Shown here: one piece after another, positions 49,601 through 60,865 of the stretch
Layout: the number at the start of each line of letters is the position of its first letter
How positions within the stretch are numbered: position 1 is the stretch's first letter
DNA from: Bigelowiella natans CCMP2755
Taxonomy: Eukaryota > Cercozoa > Chlorarachniophyceae
Direction of reading: 5' to 3'
DNA length: 64,000 bases
Assembly: GCA_000320545.1 (NCBI GenBank)
Contig: ADNK01000427.1
Coordinates: forward strand, 48,501-112,500
The notes under the pieces: generated by a model
Told to the model about the DNA's origin: nothing
Seen by the model: the letters and a program-made list of their open reading frames with translations, nothing else
Databases searched by the model: none
Translations under genes and position numbers: made by a program

Positions 49601-51610
49601 TCGGATGGTCTTGCCGGGGTTCTTCTTCCGTAGCTCGGTAGGTGTAGGTAGCTTGTTGTCCGCTAGGTCCATAAACTCTAACGCATTAACGCTTGACTCA
49701 GAGGTCCACTCGTCAAGCCGTATCATGTTCTGGCTGATGGTCCTGCCTGACTTCTTTGGCAACTTAGCAAAGTATATCTTGTGATTGTAGAATGATATGA
49801 TCCCCCCTAATTTTTCTAGGGCATCCTGTCCGAGGAGTAGTTCCATGGATAAAGTCATGGCTACTCGGGTCTTGATTTGGGTCTCCGCGTCGCTGCCAGG
49901 TATCTGTAGCTTTAGCATTAGCTCACCGACGGTCTTCATGGAAGAGCTTCCGTCTGCTTGAGCATATTTACGTTCTTTCTTAGTCACTTGATCCAATAGT
50001 CCTAACCTTCTTACTGTGCTTAGGCTTATGAAGGACTTCGGCATGCTGCCACTATCCCAAAGGGCAGGTAGTTTCTTGTAGTCTCCGTAGCTGTCTTTAA
50101 CTTTAACCTTGGTCATAGCAACTTTGATAGTCCTGTTAGCGTCTTCGTCATTAATGTTGCATACTCCTAAGTTCTTTATGTCGTCTAGGGTCATGGGCTT
50201 GTCTTGGTCCTGCGTTGCTGGTACTGCTGTCTTCGTCGGCGCCTGCTTAAGGTGATCTAATATTCCGTTTATCTGCTGCTGTATAGCATTGATACTGTTC
50301 TGCTTTTTGTTCTTATATTTATTGTTCTTCCCGTTGTTGCTGCCTTGCCATTTGCTGTTGTTATATCCTTGTCCTCTGCCTTTCTTTCTCTTTAACTTCT
50401 CGTAGTGTTCGTTGAGCTGCCTGATCGTCATCCTGGGTCGTCCTTCTTTCCTGTCTCTGCAGTCTTTAGCGGTGTGTTTCCCTTTACGTGAGCAGTATCC
50501 GCAACGTCGGTTACCTTCCCTGTCCTTGTACCAGTCTCGCTGCGGCTTAATAGCGTTAATGTTTCCTATGCCAGGTACCTTAGGGCTGGTAAACTTGCGG
50601 TCCTGCTCCTGCTCGCGTAGGGATATAGCCTGCACTGCTGCCTCCATCGTGGTGTAGCCTTTCTCCGTAACGTAAGTGGATTCCTTTATCTTTAACTTGA
50701 ACTCTTCAAACCTTGCCTGATCATCACCTGTGTTGTAATTAAAATCATGTAGTTCGTCGATCATATCCTGGAAGCGCGTGGCAAAGTCTCTAACAGGTTC
50801 TCTCTCATGCTGCATCATTGCTCTGTATTTTCTAATAGCCTGGGGTAGGGAGTTAGCATCCTGTTCATTTACAAAAGCCTTCATTATCGCCTCAACGTCT
50901 CGTAGCCCACTAACTGTAGTGTGTATTTTCTCTAGCTGCCTGATCCGGGTCCTGCCTGTCTCGTAAAGGTCCATGGCTTGCTTTATTATAGCTAGCCATT
51001 TGAGCTTGTCGTTTTCGGTGGGGTTAGGGGTAAAGTCGCAGAGTATACTCCTAGCGTTCTTCCACCACCTCCTTGCCTCACCTCTTTTCCCGTTGTATTT
51101 CGTTATCATAACCGGTGCTGTTTTAACAGACATGAACTGGGTGTTCCGCTGTACCGGCTGCTGCTGCTTGACGGTGCTCTGGGTCGTCCCCCGCGAGGCG
51201 CCCAGACCCCCGTCGTTCCTAAACAAAGCTGCCCACTCTGGAGGTAAGTCTGCTTCGTAATCCATGATGTCCTGCATGATAGCTGCCCAAACATCATGTG
51301 TCTGATACTTGTATTCTATCGATACTTTCAGTTTGGCGTAGTTGCTCGCCCTGGGTCGCAAGGCTCGTAATGCCATTACGACCTTCTTGCTTTCGGCGGC
51401 CACGTCCTCGTCGTCCGCCTCGTAGAAGTTCTCCAGTGCCTCTGCTGCTGCATCTGCTTTCTTAATCCCGGGTGCTGGTCCCGGCGGTGCCTGTGGAGGT
51501 GTTCCTCCTCCTTCCTTAGCGTCCGTATCGCCCTTCCTTTCCTGTTTCTGCTCGTGCCCTTGCACGGCCTGCGAGCCAAAGTCCTGCTGTTCTTCTAGCT
51601 GCTGTGACAT
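46637..51610 (-). CDS. Retrotransposon Gag-Pol polyprotein (1657 aa)
   Basis: One open frame from ATG 51610. In order: a Gln/Glu-rich Gag start; a zinc knuckle CGYCSRKGKHTAKDC near residue 375, spaced C-x2-C-x5-H-x4-C rather than the usual x4; an aspartic protease with LWDSGS; reverse transcriptase with SSLDK, FVVFPYGLS and the catalytic YVDDDI; RNase H (LWTDWSKLG, LMTDHKPLL); an integrase with an HH..CxC zinc-binding region (C-x-C instead of C-x2-C) and a DD-E core (QIDVYKYDG, HVDNE, SKVERLHRT). A C-terminal part with FWGGVAKVTERKGRKQYYIY resembles the GPY/F-type integrase tail. About 110 further residues (from about 1545) match nothing I know. Gag and Pol are fused without a frameshift. Confidence 0.93.
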   Translation of the reverse strand: MSQQLEEQQDFGSQAVQGHEQKQERKGDTDAKEGGGTPPQAPPGPAPGIKKADAAAEALENFYEADDEDVAAESKKVVMALRALRPRASNYAKLKVSIEYKYQTHDVWAAIMQDIMDYEADLPPEWAALFRNDGGLGASRGTTQSTVKQQQPVQRNTQFMSVKTAPVMITKYNGKRGEARRWWKNARSILCDFTPNPTENDKLKWLAIIKQAMDLYETGRTRIRQLEKIHTTVSGLRDVEAIMKAFVNEQDANSLPQAIRKYRAMMQHEREPVRDFATRFQDMIDELHDFNYNTGDDQARFEEFKLKIKESTYVTEKGYTTMEAAVQAISLREQEQDRKFTSPKVPGIGNINAIKPQRDWYKDREGNRRCGYCSRKGKHTAKDCRDRKEGRPRMTIRQLNEHYEKLKRKKGRGQGYNNSKWQGSNNGKNNKYKNKKQNSINAIQQQINGILDHLKQAPTKTAVPATQDQDKPMTLDDIKNLGVCNINDEDANRTIKVAMTKVKVKDSYGDYKKLPALWDSGSMPKSFISLSTVRRLGLLDQVTKKERKYAQADGSSSMKTVGELMLKLQIPGSDAETQIKTRVAMTLSMELLLGQDALEKLGGIISFYNHKIYFAKLPKKSGRTISQNMIRLDEWTSESSVNALEFMDLADNKLPTPTELRKKNPGKTIRQITELLDKTPPADDWDIDKGKKYINKILNEKYSDITKPTTKPSSKLTPVKIELKKGYEECIINDPEHRRPEADWEKIEWQINEWAKEGKIEPSNSPWNVRHVLAKKPTYPFFRLAHNFIRHNRVIKRIQTPTPRIDDVIEHVIGYKYYSSLDKNESYMQTPIHKTSRPITAFSSRHRKWHFVVFPYGLSISGDAFSSQNYRAYTHDGMASVLWVFVFVYVDDDIICTNTVVAQIFLLENIFIRFAHFGFTIRLQKCTFLATRIKWCGYYLEQGRITPNPEKVAALQQAPKPKNAKELKSFLQTAAWILRRFSPTYARTAAAFTTAYRKENSVGLSFAKVWAKAGLDAHFDNLIKLCSNTLLNAKLDTTRPATLWTDWSKLGMAAVLTQDQQIIRVWGRACTAAEAKYSPTKGEYKAMTEAQRKLRHYLLSVPSFTLMTDHKPLLGIDRKLEAPNDEYAAMRADTEEFRDKRTVVYAPGDKQLADYFSRLFEKKVPTQVTPMVNAITFEDGDFLPEPEELQHLQEHLDKYKHKHEVLSDRIYVYTNNVRRTYVPRRTRGALLFTAHGPAHVGENHITALLYHYYWPYKLKEIRTYLRGCRCSSLKAAGVATKESSKSRASKKIKARNFLDIVQIDVYKYDGYHYLTFVDVATGKCWVKKIIKVNVAKKNKGLYKQRLTNCYRTWESELQAIPDEVSINKIPKKLHVDNETSLLQLPHPNIDASPVYYAQSNSKVERLHRTLANLSRINSTTPDKIQGLVNDTFTSGGGIKDKEREEGDDNDDDTESEDEKVPYDGRVLKEGQYVRAKVNLRSRNKQDPFWGGVAKVTERKGRKQYYIYDGNRVTLRHISHLKNYDIGEKLLEDVKVNPTVWERAMPCLGPRPKFDVEYGNNKVRVNDDWRMKIVYLGYPGLRNMERVAMKIKDGKYQLLYLAVPDLPFEHWYKVLGDLDAEGWYGHEPKDEGEFWVSDKGDKVREESITWWLVKFRKR

Positions 51611-51627
51611 TGTTAGTCAAATCGTTT

Positions 51628-51644
51628 CCCGTGTGTGGAAGCCA
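51628..51644 (-). other. Candidate tRNA primer-binding site
   Basis: On the minus strand TGGCTTCCACACACGGG begins 5 nt inside the 5' LTR; TGG is the expected complement of a tRNA CCA end. The tRNA is not identified. Confidence 0.5.
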
Positions 51645-51649
51645 AAGGT

Positions 51650-51975
51650 TGTTGCGCGTAAGGTGTTCACAGGCCGAGGCGCTACGTGCACAAGTAGGCA
51701 GGGGGGGGGAAAGGCACGTTTGCTTCCTTTTGAAGAGTTGTGTTTATTTTTATTAAAGATTATATTTTTATTAAATCGTGCACTGCGTAATCATTCGCGA
51801 AGCTTTCGCGAATGCCGCCGCACGTGGGGCAGCACACTTCCGGTGTGCTGCCATGAGTCCCGCCGGAACCCACGTGCCTATGCTGTATTAATATCTACGT
51901 TATCTATATTCTATATCCGCGACAACCCCTTTGTTGTCGCACGTGACTTGTGCCCGCGTAGTGGTACGCGCTACA
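51650..51975 (-). repeat. 5' LTR (in element orientation)
   Basis: 326 bp, TG...CA ends; the element promoter should lie here. Same hairpins as the other copies. Confidence 0.95.
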
Positions 51976-52639
51976 GGCCCACGAAGCCGCTATGCGGCAT
52001 AAGTTCTAAGCTGCTCTACTATCTTATGCAATATTATGATCACACACAACAGTCAGAAAGCGCTGCACGCCATACTATGATGACGCATGGTTGCTCGTTG
52101 TGACCGTGCTATCACTGTACGTGTGTGTAGCTCTATAAAGCTAGCTTAGTCTAGTAGTAGTAGTGCTTACGTAACTATAACAGCACAATTATATATGAAG
52201 TTTACAGGTCGCGCTAACGTAGTAGGTGTTGACCGTCACCATGCAGTAGCGAACGTGGGCATGCAGGCAACATTGTACATGCACCATTGCAGCAGGAGAT
52301 AATACTTTTGACTTGGATGATAAACTAAAGAATAAGATCGATGTAACAAACTTGTACATGCAACATACAATAACTGAGGAACAAACACAATGCAAATTAC
52401 TAATATCCATTGAAACTGCACAAAACTTGCAGCTTGGTCAAACAATGTAACGATAATTATCATAACCCATAAGCTGAGTTTTTCCTTCAAGAAACAGAAA
52501 ATTTGTGCATTGGCAAATGCTACCAAGTGCTGTCATCTGGAGATGAATTACTGCAATCGAGACCATTAGGACACGTACAAGAACCAATACCACTACTTAA
52601 TACGTGCACTCTCTGCGACAACGAACGACGATTAGTGGT
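51976..52639. other. Convergent intergenic region, right of the retrotransposon
   Basis: Continues the spacer between PPIL1 and LMBRD2. CTAG-rich; no gene is seen. Confidence 0.5.
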
Positions 52640-52785
52640 CTAAAGAAAAGTATCGGCAGCCTCATCCCCAAGATCCCTCTCGTCATCTCCAGCTTCATTA
52701 TTCAATTCCGTAGCGTAGGCATCGACCTGGGCCTTCCCTTCAGCGAGTTTGTCAGCATCATTTGCATCAAAGTACCTAGCATCAT

Positions 52786-52819
<34 letters not shown>

Positions 52820-53508
52820 CACGGGCATTGTATTATGAATAACTGTCTGTCTGCTAAAAATGAGGTATTATGCCTTGAGCATGGTTATTGCTTACGTGAA
52901 GGTTTCGATCCCTAAAAATTTCAGGATCCGAGCGTAGACGTTAAGCACGCAGCAGATGGAGAATATCGAGATCAGGATAGGCAGGTACGTGTTAAATGCG
53001 TCGCCAAAGAATGGCACGACACTCATTCCTCCCATCACCTTTTTGGGTTTGGACGAAAAATTGCAATGCTGTTAAATAATGCAGTCGTCCTCTCAGCGGT
53101 GTATACTGCATATAGTACCTTCTGGAAAGATGTATCATTGGCATGAATGATAGCTGTAAAGTTCGCTCCGATTGAAGCAAATATCCGAAGAAGATACGTG
53201 CCATTGAACAGCAATGGCACCACACCTAGGAGGGGATTTATTATTCACATACAAAAAACAATCAAAATTACAAAAATCGAATTTATAGGAACTTGCTGAG
53301 AATGGAGGCTGCGTGCGAAGGTGAATCGATCGATCTTACATCATCGGCACGTACCTGTCCGTCTATTGGTATCCATATAATAGTAATCAAACAACTGCAG
53401 CCGAAACATTGACGAGAAAGCACAGGAGCAGAGGTAAAGCAAAGGCAACAAGGTTGCGAGCTGCCACCACATCAATGAACCAAGTCAATTTCAATACAGG
53501 AACCAATG

Positions 53509-53556
<48 letters not shown>

Positions 53557-53835
53557 TACATATTTATTATATACATAATAGTACTAGTACCTGGGTATTA
53601 ATATCAGAAGACTGAGCAGAGACATACATTTGAGCAAAAGGCGATAAAAATCTTGCGTTCTTGTTAATTGTGAGCTGACTCCAAATCGTTATAATGGATG
53701 CACAAGCCAGAACTATGGATATAAGCTTAAAAATCGGCTCTCTCCACCTGTTACATTCAAATGGTGTTGTTACTATACGACGATATATGTTCTTCATGAG
53801 GAAAGAACCACAAACACCACTTCCCCATATTATAC

Positions 53836-53873
<38 letters not shown>

Positions 53874-54225
53874 TTGATTAGTTCAGTCGTTGCTACGACT
53901 ATTTCTTTGATACGAGAATCATCATATTCTTGTCAAGGATGATCGTTCTGATTTCCATGCCCCCCCCTCCATCTCCCCCCCCCCAAAATATTGCATCATC
54001 ATATGCACCTTAACATCCAGCGAAGATACACGTTTTGTGGAAGTTGAGTTAATCCCTGAGAGGTGTCGTTCGGTGAGTCCGTAGCAAATCAAAGGATCGG
54101 TAACATAACACGAATATCCTCGATTGATCTCACAGATATAACAAGAGAAACACCCCTCCTTCGCGTGGGTAACATTTGCATCATCCTCATTGTCGTTGTC
54201 GTTATCGTGAATTTGGTGCTACTTC

Positions 54226-54271
<46 letters not shown>

Positions 54272-55499
54272 GTATATTTGCGGCTGCTGCTGTTACCCTC
54301 ACCCCTCATCCCTACAACAATCCACTCATCGGTGTGATGATGAACCAATGACAATAAATACTACTTCTTACCCCTTTGCACAGAGAATCCAACGGTTGCC
54401 CCTGTCGGGCTACAAGACTCTGCAGCATGGTTCCTTTTTGAGCCTGGGAGGGAACATAGTATAGTTGTAGTAAAGATAATACACGCACGCGCAAATATCT
54501 AGAAGAAACTCTATCTCACACATACACTCACACAGACAGACATGAGATTATTTATATACTCTACAGCTATGTTGAATATGATGCATTCGCTCGTAATAAT
54601 ACAATGTCTTGGAGTTTGTCGCGAAAGCGGAAGTATTTCCTAATTGAAGACCTGTGGAGGAGGAGGGGGGTTATTCACATGAGCATACACATCAAAGACT
54701 TCTCTTCCAGAAATTAGTAAATGTACGACGTATGGTGAATTTCATGGTTCATTTAGTTGGAAATCGTAATGGTGTTTGGCTGGAAACAATATAAACATAC
54801 CGGCAATGTGCATTTAGCTTCTTCAGCAATGCCAAATCAGGTTCCTTCGCTTCCTTGATCTACTCAAATTCCGAAGGCAAGAAGCACGTAGCGTTCAGTG
54901 TTTCATCATGGAGATCTGACTTGCATCTTGCACAGATTTGATGTTCGCATAGGTATTATACACCATACCTCCTCATATAGCGCTGTTTCCGAGAAATCAG
55001 ACAATTTACCATCCATTTTGAGATCTACATTCTCGAGCGCTTTGAACTGATCTTCTATGGCGCTGAATGGAGAAGAGAACGTAAGTACCTCAGTCAATCA
55101 TTGGCTGCTAGATTCGTGTAGTGTATGTATTCAGCACCAATGTAAAAATCAAGAGGAAAGGAGTGTTTGTGCTTTTTCTCTCTTCTTGGCTTATATACTA
55201 CATCTCCTAGAAAGCTCGCGTGTTTGGAAGAAGCAATATGATTACTTAAATTGATTTCGATACGCATATGATCCTTGCAAGCTGCGTGAGATGTTGTCCA
55301 TAATCCCCTTCGTTGTTACTAAATCATCAGCTGCACGCTCTGTGGCATCATGGCTCATCGCAGCCTGTGTTACAATGATGGCAGAAATAACAATAACACG
55401 ATGATGCCCCACCAAAAAGTCAAATTCATGCAAACGCATGTTCACTTCGCAAGAACATACTTTTGCAAAGTGAAAAAGGCCTGAGGTCATACCATATAC

Positions 55500-55533
<34 letters not shown>

Positions 55534-56497
55534 CTCATAGTAACAGTACTCGAGGGCTTTTGAAAGACTGGCCTCATACCTAGATTTATGCCAGTTTAGT
55601 TGTTTTTCGATGTTTGTCGTATCAACAAATGTTGTGACAGAACGATTGATGTCAATGCCCCCTTTGATAACAACACTGCCTCACACTCACACATATATAG
55701 GCTGCTATTGCTCGACGATCTAAGTATCATATTTGATTGTTTGTTGTTGCGAGATGTTGCAGCACCAGATGCTTCTCGGTACTTCAACTAGTCCATAACC
55801 CAAGAGAAGGACATATAGCGTCAATCCCCATGTGTTTGAAAGACAAATGGCAAACCCTAGCAGTGCTGTATATTCAAGGAGCGAAAATGAGCTCATAGAA
55901 TGATGATCAAAATACTATGAATATATCATGGATTGTGTGAATGCTAGTGCGTGTGTTGTGGTGTGGTGTGTTAGCAAGGGAGGAATAGATGTGCCGTGCA
56001 AGGAGCCATAGAAGCGTACACCTTTAAATAGTAAATCTCTACTATTCCAATTTTTACCCACCCCCTCAGGTTTTCTACTGACTGACCTGATCCTGTCATG
56101 TGACTGGAGACAGCAACGTAGATCAGGAATGCAACCTGAATCCAGATGTATTACAGCATTTGCTCAGTGAGCTTCGAGATACTTTAGATTAATATAATAT
56201 GCATGTGTGTGGGGGGTACCAAGAGCACGGCCGAGATTACATAAAAGCGAATATTGCCCACAATAGCTGTCCTATTAAGCAGTTATAGAGAGTGTTTCAG
56301 AACGAATTATCCGAACAAGAACTAACTGTTTGTTTGTTCAAACCTTAGTTTATTGATAGGGGTGAAGTCCCCCGCCTCAAGTAGTACCATGCAATGGGAA
56401 TGATGGTCCAGGCAAGGATGAATGAGGTCCAGTACATGAACGACCACACTTGGAATAAAAAGTTTCCTAACACCACCGAAGCATACACATGTATAAA

Positions 56498-56540
<43 letters not shown>

Positions 56541-56778
56541 TTCAATCGTCCACAAGCATATCACAATGATTTCTACCTCCTTTAGCTGTCTCAGAGAGGT
56601 CGATTGGCAAGAGGTAGATGATTGAGAAGCTGCACCACCAGCACCAGACGCAAGCAACACGTACAATAAATGGACAATCTCTTGTCGGATAAATGTACGC
56701 CATGTACACAGCCGTCGCCAGTGTAATTAAGCATGCAAGTAGGCCCCAGGCGATAAGCTCAGAACCGTCTGACGCCAT
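52640..56778 (-). CDS. LMBRD2: LMBRD2 (LMBR1 domain-containing membrane protein), many exons
   Basis: Multi-pass membrane protein of the LMBR1/LMBD2 family, linked in animals to receptor signalling. Start ATG 56778 ([19 protein letters not shown]), stop at 52640. Recognised segments: helices 1-2 with [11 protein letters not shown] and [13 protein letters not shown] (56778-56590); [20 protein letters not shown] (about 56370); [20 protein letters not shown] (about 55000); [15 protein letters not shown] (about 54810); [20 protein letters not shown] (about 53690); [20 protein letters not shown] (about 53180); [20 protein letters not shown] and [18 protein letters not shown] (about 53040-52900); then a charged tail. 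The order matches human LMBRD2. Exon junctions in 53.3-56.3 kb were not all fixed. Introns carry TA, GT and ACT/AGT tracts. Confidence 0.88.
53836..53871. repeat. (GT)n microsatellite in LMBRD2
   Basis: Intronic GT run; further tracts are (TA)n at about 53512-53550, 54229-54264 and 56501-56535, (ACT)n at 55500-55533 and (AGT)n at 52785-52818. Confidence 0.85.
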
Positions 56779-58676
56779 TGTTCTTCCCCCTATCTATCTT
56801 CTTCTTCCTCTTCTGCCTTTTCTTCCTTCCTTGCTAGGGTATGGGTTCTATCTGGGTTGGTTGAGATATGATGATTACCGAGGCGCAGAAAGTTGTTGTC
56901 TCAATTGTTGTAGAAAATAGCTTCATGATCTACGATGTGTTCTCGATGAATGATCACTGTGCATTGTTGTCCTCTTTGTGCTTCGAGAAGAGGAGATTTT
57001 CTTGCACATTGTCCATTGTTCATTGTTCGTTGTTCATTGCACAGTGGCGTTTCGTGCACTGCAAGTGTCTTGCAACACTTTGGAAACATCATTTTTCATT
57101 TAAAAAACTCGAGTGCCCTCTCGAGTTGTGTTGGCGCTACAGCTGTGCGGTGATGGGCGGGGGGGGGGTTCGGTCACGAGGGTGGCTTTTCCTCCCATCC
57201 CTGAACCACACATTGCTACCATTTGCATTGTTCCATGACAGCTAGATCACACCAATTTGAAAAACCCTGCTTGTTTGCCAGTCAGTCCTCACTGAAGCTA
57301 GCTAGCGCTGGTTCGAGGCACTGCGTTTCGCACACTGCAAGTGTCTTGCAACGTTTTGGAAACGCAGTTCATCATCATCGTTCATTGTTCGTTGTTCATT
57401 CCAGTTCACCGGTGGACAGACAGACGTGCCGCCCCAGCCACCGGTGACTTGGTTGCCAAAAAACGAAGGATGTGTTTGGATTTGCATTGCAGGTTCTCTG
57501 GTTCTTCCCGGATGAAGCCTTTGCTCGACCACGTGTCTGACTCGAATGGATTCATCCGCCTGAGCAATTTTCACTCCCGAACAAACTTTCCGTGTTTCCT
57601 CTTGGTCACAGTGTCAATTTCGATCACAAACTTTGCAAATCCAGAAATGACAACGGCCGATCGCACGAAGTCCAAAGGAAACGCGTGGACTGAGAACTGC
57701 ACTCTGCTTGGTCTGAGCTTTGATAATAGACAAAGTAATATCATATATAATATAAATAGACAAAGTAATATCATATATAATATATATATGGTATTACGTG
57801 TCTATAATTTTGCCAGTTTGGGGAGAGCTCCGGTCAAACCAAAACCAATTTGAATCAAGTTCGAAGCAGTTTTTCACGTCGCCAAGTCGCCAAGTCGCCA
57901 ACGACTCGGCGGCATCCCGGTCGGCGAAAAGCCCTGCTAGCCTGGCAACTGACCCAGTGACACTCACCGATTGCACAACTAGACAAGTCGGAATGAGAAG
58001 CAATGCCTGACGTGAAAAAGTCGATGCATTGCAACAATGTGCGCCACTAGCCATTGCGCCTTGTTGGGGGAAGCTAGGAAGCCACACGAAACGACACCTT
58101 TCAGAATCAAGTTCGAGGCAGCTGTTCTTAACTTGCTAATTGACAATTGGACACGTGCAAGATGCAAGGCACAAAGTGGAATCCATGGAATGTCAGGAGA
58201 ATCATCGTGACACCATGAATCGAAACGGCGATGGACATCTCACGAGATTGCGACATTTGCAACGTCTCCATGTCTCTCATGTGGCTGCTGGATGAACGCT
58301 GCTGCAACGCTTGCGACAAGGAAAACACAGCAGAACATCAACAGATTGGGAGCAGAACCCCCTTGCGTGACAGATGCGATCATTGATGGATTGATGGATG
58401 CAGTCGCAAATCCTGTGTGGATCATCATTTGCACACGCGCATGTGGTGCGCACGAATGAAAGCGAAACACAAATGAACAATTTTGAAATGCACAAAAATG
58501 ACATTTTGCTAGGTGTCATTGTCCCTTGATTGACGCCAACACATCCAATGATCGACAGAGAAAACTTGACAAAATGTGATCGAATTGGCATGTTACGCGA
58601 TCCTTCATTCAGAGACAACGTCTCCGTGGGTTTGAAGCTACTGTAAATTTTGCAGTTTCACCCGAACACAGAGATT
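56779..58676. other. Spacer between LMBRD2 and the kinase gene, with short internal duplications
   Basis: Two related copies of a CACTGCAAGTGTCTTGCAAC-containing stretch lie near 57056 and 57333, each next to TTCATTGTTCGTTGTTCATT. A 30-bp tandem duplication spans about 57728-57787, and GCCAAGTC is repeated three times near 57880. TCAAGTTCGA(A/G)GCAG recurs at about 57856 and 58108. The longest open frame (170 codons, 57341-57853) runs across these repeats and has no motif. Probably a nest of degraded repeats. Confidence 0.45.
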
Positions 58677-60865
58677 TTATGATTGCGACAAAATCAGCCT
58701 TGCTTTTGATTTCTGGAACACAGTAGTAAGCTTCTTCTCATGTACTCCATATAGTCGCGACAGCTGTTGAACGGCTGACGTTGGAATCGACTTATGCTTT
58801 CTAGCATACTCATCGCAAATTCTAACAAGATCCTCCTCTAGAGACCTGCCATCAGGCTTTTCATGAACCCAATGCGGGCTTCTGGCCAGTGTTTGAGGAG
58901 CATTTGTCAAAGTGGAACCGATAAGAAATTGATGTTTGAGCAACTTATCACAGTTCGGCCTGTTACAAGGATCCATATCTACGCACTTCTTGAGGAAATT
59001 GGAGAAATTCAGTGAGATATTGGTCATATTAGCTTCTCTTGCGATAAGTTTCGGAAGAGTTTTGAATTTGCTCATCAAATCTAAGTGATCCTTGGATGTG
59101 ATTGGATGCTTGCCAATGGCGCACGCTAAGATAGTAAGGCCGAAGGCCCATATATCAGATCCGTAGGAATAAGCTTTTCCTTCCAATCTTTCTGGAGACA
59201 TGTAATAAAGAGTTCCAATAAAGGTTTTGCATTCCGACAAATCTTGGGAGTTCTGAGTATCATTTACATTTGCTAAGATTCCAAAATCTGTAATCTTACA
59301 GTTGCCTCTACAGTCAAGTAAAATGTTCGCTGGTTTCAAATCCCTGTGAATCTTATGATTTGTATGAAGATATTTCAATCCTTCGAGAACTTGGCGTGAA
59401 ATATTCGCATTCAAATGTTCCGGGACACTTCGTCCTGTTCTTTCAATAAGATCCTGCAGGGAACCATTATCCATGTACTCCAGTGCGAGAGAAATAGATC
59501 CTTCCTCAAAATATGCCCCATAAAAATCAATAAGAAACCTATTTTTTATTGCTGCCGAAGTTAATGTGTTGAGCTCCTTCGCCAATTGTCGTCGTTTTTC
59601 TTGCTCGAAAATGTTAATCATTTTTAGAGCGACAAACTTGTTCTTTGTAGTATGGTAACATTTGTATACAACAGCACATGAACCTCTTCCAAGGATCCTG
59701 AGAAGTACCAAATCATTGGAATTTATGCTTGTTCTTGTTGATACCCCGCCCGACTTTGCATTTTGTTCTGTTTCCACACGTATTCCATGCTTATTAAGAG
59801 CAAAAACCCCCTGTCTGTACGTTCCACTATCTGTAATCTCGAATGAAGCAGATGGATCGGAATTCTGGTCACTGATATCTGCCAATGCCTTTGCACCCTT
59901 GAGATTTATCTTGGAGAGATCTATCTTAAAACTTGGTCTTGGAATCATACCGTTCTCATAGTTTGGTGCCTCACTTTCCGAGCTACTCTCTTCCCATTCG
60001 TTGCTGTCCCCACTTTCCGGACTCTTATTTTCCGCAAAATTGTTTTCCCCTTCAATGCACAGCATCGGTGGATCTTGATCAAAAATTCTGGTATTATCTC
60101 TCGATTGATGCCTAGACCCCGGCCTTCTTGCGGTTAATTTCCGATGCTTTGACCTGCTTGAAGTTTTCATTCCTATGTGGTGGTGGTGCCTGGGACTTTG
60201 TTGTCGCCTTGATTTATTTTGATTTTGCTTCATCTGCAGCTTCAGTCTTTTGTTTTCGACTTCAAGATCATGGATTTGTTGCTGAAGCTGCGTGATGGTT
60301 TGCACCATCCGTTCATACTTTCCTTTAGCCAGGGTGATTTTTCCAGACCCATCACTCTCAACGTTGTCCAGGTCGAGACGATCAAACTCGATGTTGAGGG
60401 GCGTAACTTTCATAATTTGCCTTGCTCCCCAAGTACCGGAAGATGAATGGGGGATCAGGCTCTCACTATTGGATGCAATTCTTGCGCTCTTCGCCTCAAT
60501 GGAGATCTTCGCTGATTTAACCCTTGAAATTGGGAGTACAAAGTCGTCCTCCTGTAAAAAATCACATGTCTCATCATCTGTGAAATTTAATGGCTTTGAC
60601 TTAGATACCTTCTGATTTGTACTCTGCCTTCGCGTAGTCTTTGGCTGAGGTACTAGACGGGGGCGTCTTTTCGGCTGCCATCTGGTTGTAACTTTCCCTC
60701 GATGTGTTATCTGATCGTCGAACTTGGTACTGGACGTTTTCCTACTTGTCTGTTACGTATACAAGGTGATTAGTATTCAGCACAATATAATCACTTATGA
60801 TATCTCTTATTACCCTTGGTTGGGGCCCAGGATGCACACTTTGGCTTAGCGCTGCTCGATTCCAT
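58677..60865 (-). CDS. MAPKK/STE7-like protein kinase with coiled-coil N-terminus, 2 exons
   Basis: Ser/Thr-type kinase of 711 aa. Exon 1 is 60795-60865 (MESSSAKPKCASWAPTK), exon 2 is 58677-60741, in phase. A long, basic, disordered N-terminus includes a leucine-rich coiled coil (QQQIHDLEVENKRLKLQMK). The kinase domain starts near residue 400: ILGRGSCAVVYK (Gly loop), FVALKM (Lys), YMDNGSL, KIHRDLKPANILLD (catalytic loop), KITDFGI (DFG) and the activation segment CKTFIGTLYYMSPERL, the S/TF(I/V)GT.YMSPERL pattern of MAP2Ks. A short helical tail follows the C-lobe. All catalytic residues are present. Substrate MAPK unknown. The N-terminal extension is far longer than in classical MEKs. Confidence 0.93.

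Larger units (their letters stand above)
46260..51975 (-). mobile_element. Full-length Ty3-type (Metaviridae) LTR retrotransposon
   Basis: 5716 bp with two 326-bp LTRs that match by eye, a candidate tRNA primer site, a purine tract and one uninterrupted polyprotein frame, all on the minus strand. A 4-bp flanking repeat, GGCC, precedes 46260 and follows 51975. Gene order PR-RT-RNase H-IN marks the Ty3 rather than the copia lineage. Matching LTRs, plus an intact frame, point to a very recent insertion that may still be active. It has landed in the convergent spacer between PPIL1 and LMBRD2. Confidence 0.96.

Noticed and set aside
47184-51260. Plus-strand frames inside the retrotransposon
   Set aside because: Shadows of the long minus-strand polyprotein.
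57341-57853. 170-codon plus-strand open frame
   Set aside because: Runs through duplicated repeats, including a 30-bp tandem duplication; no motif.
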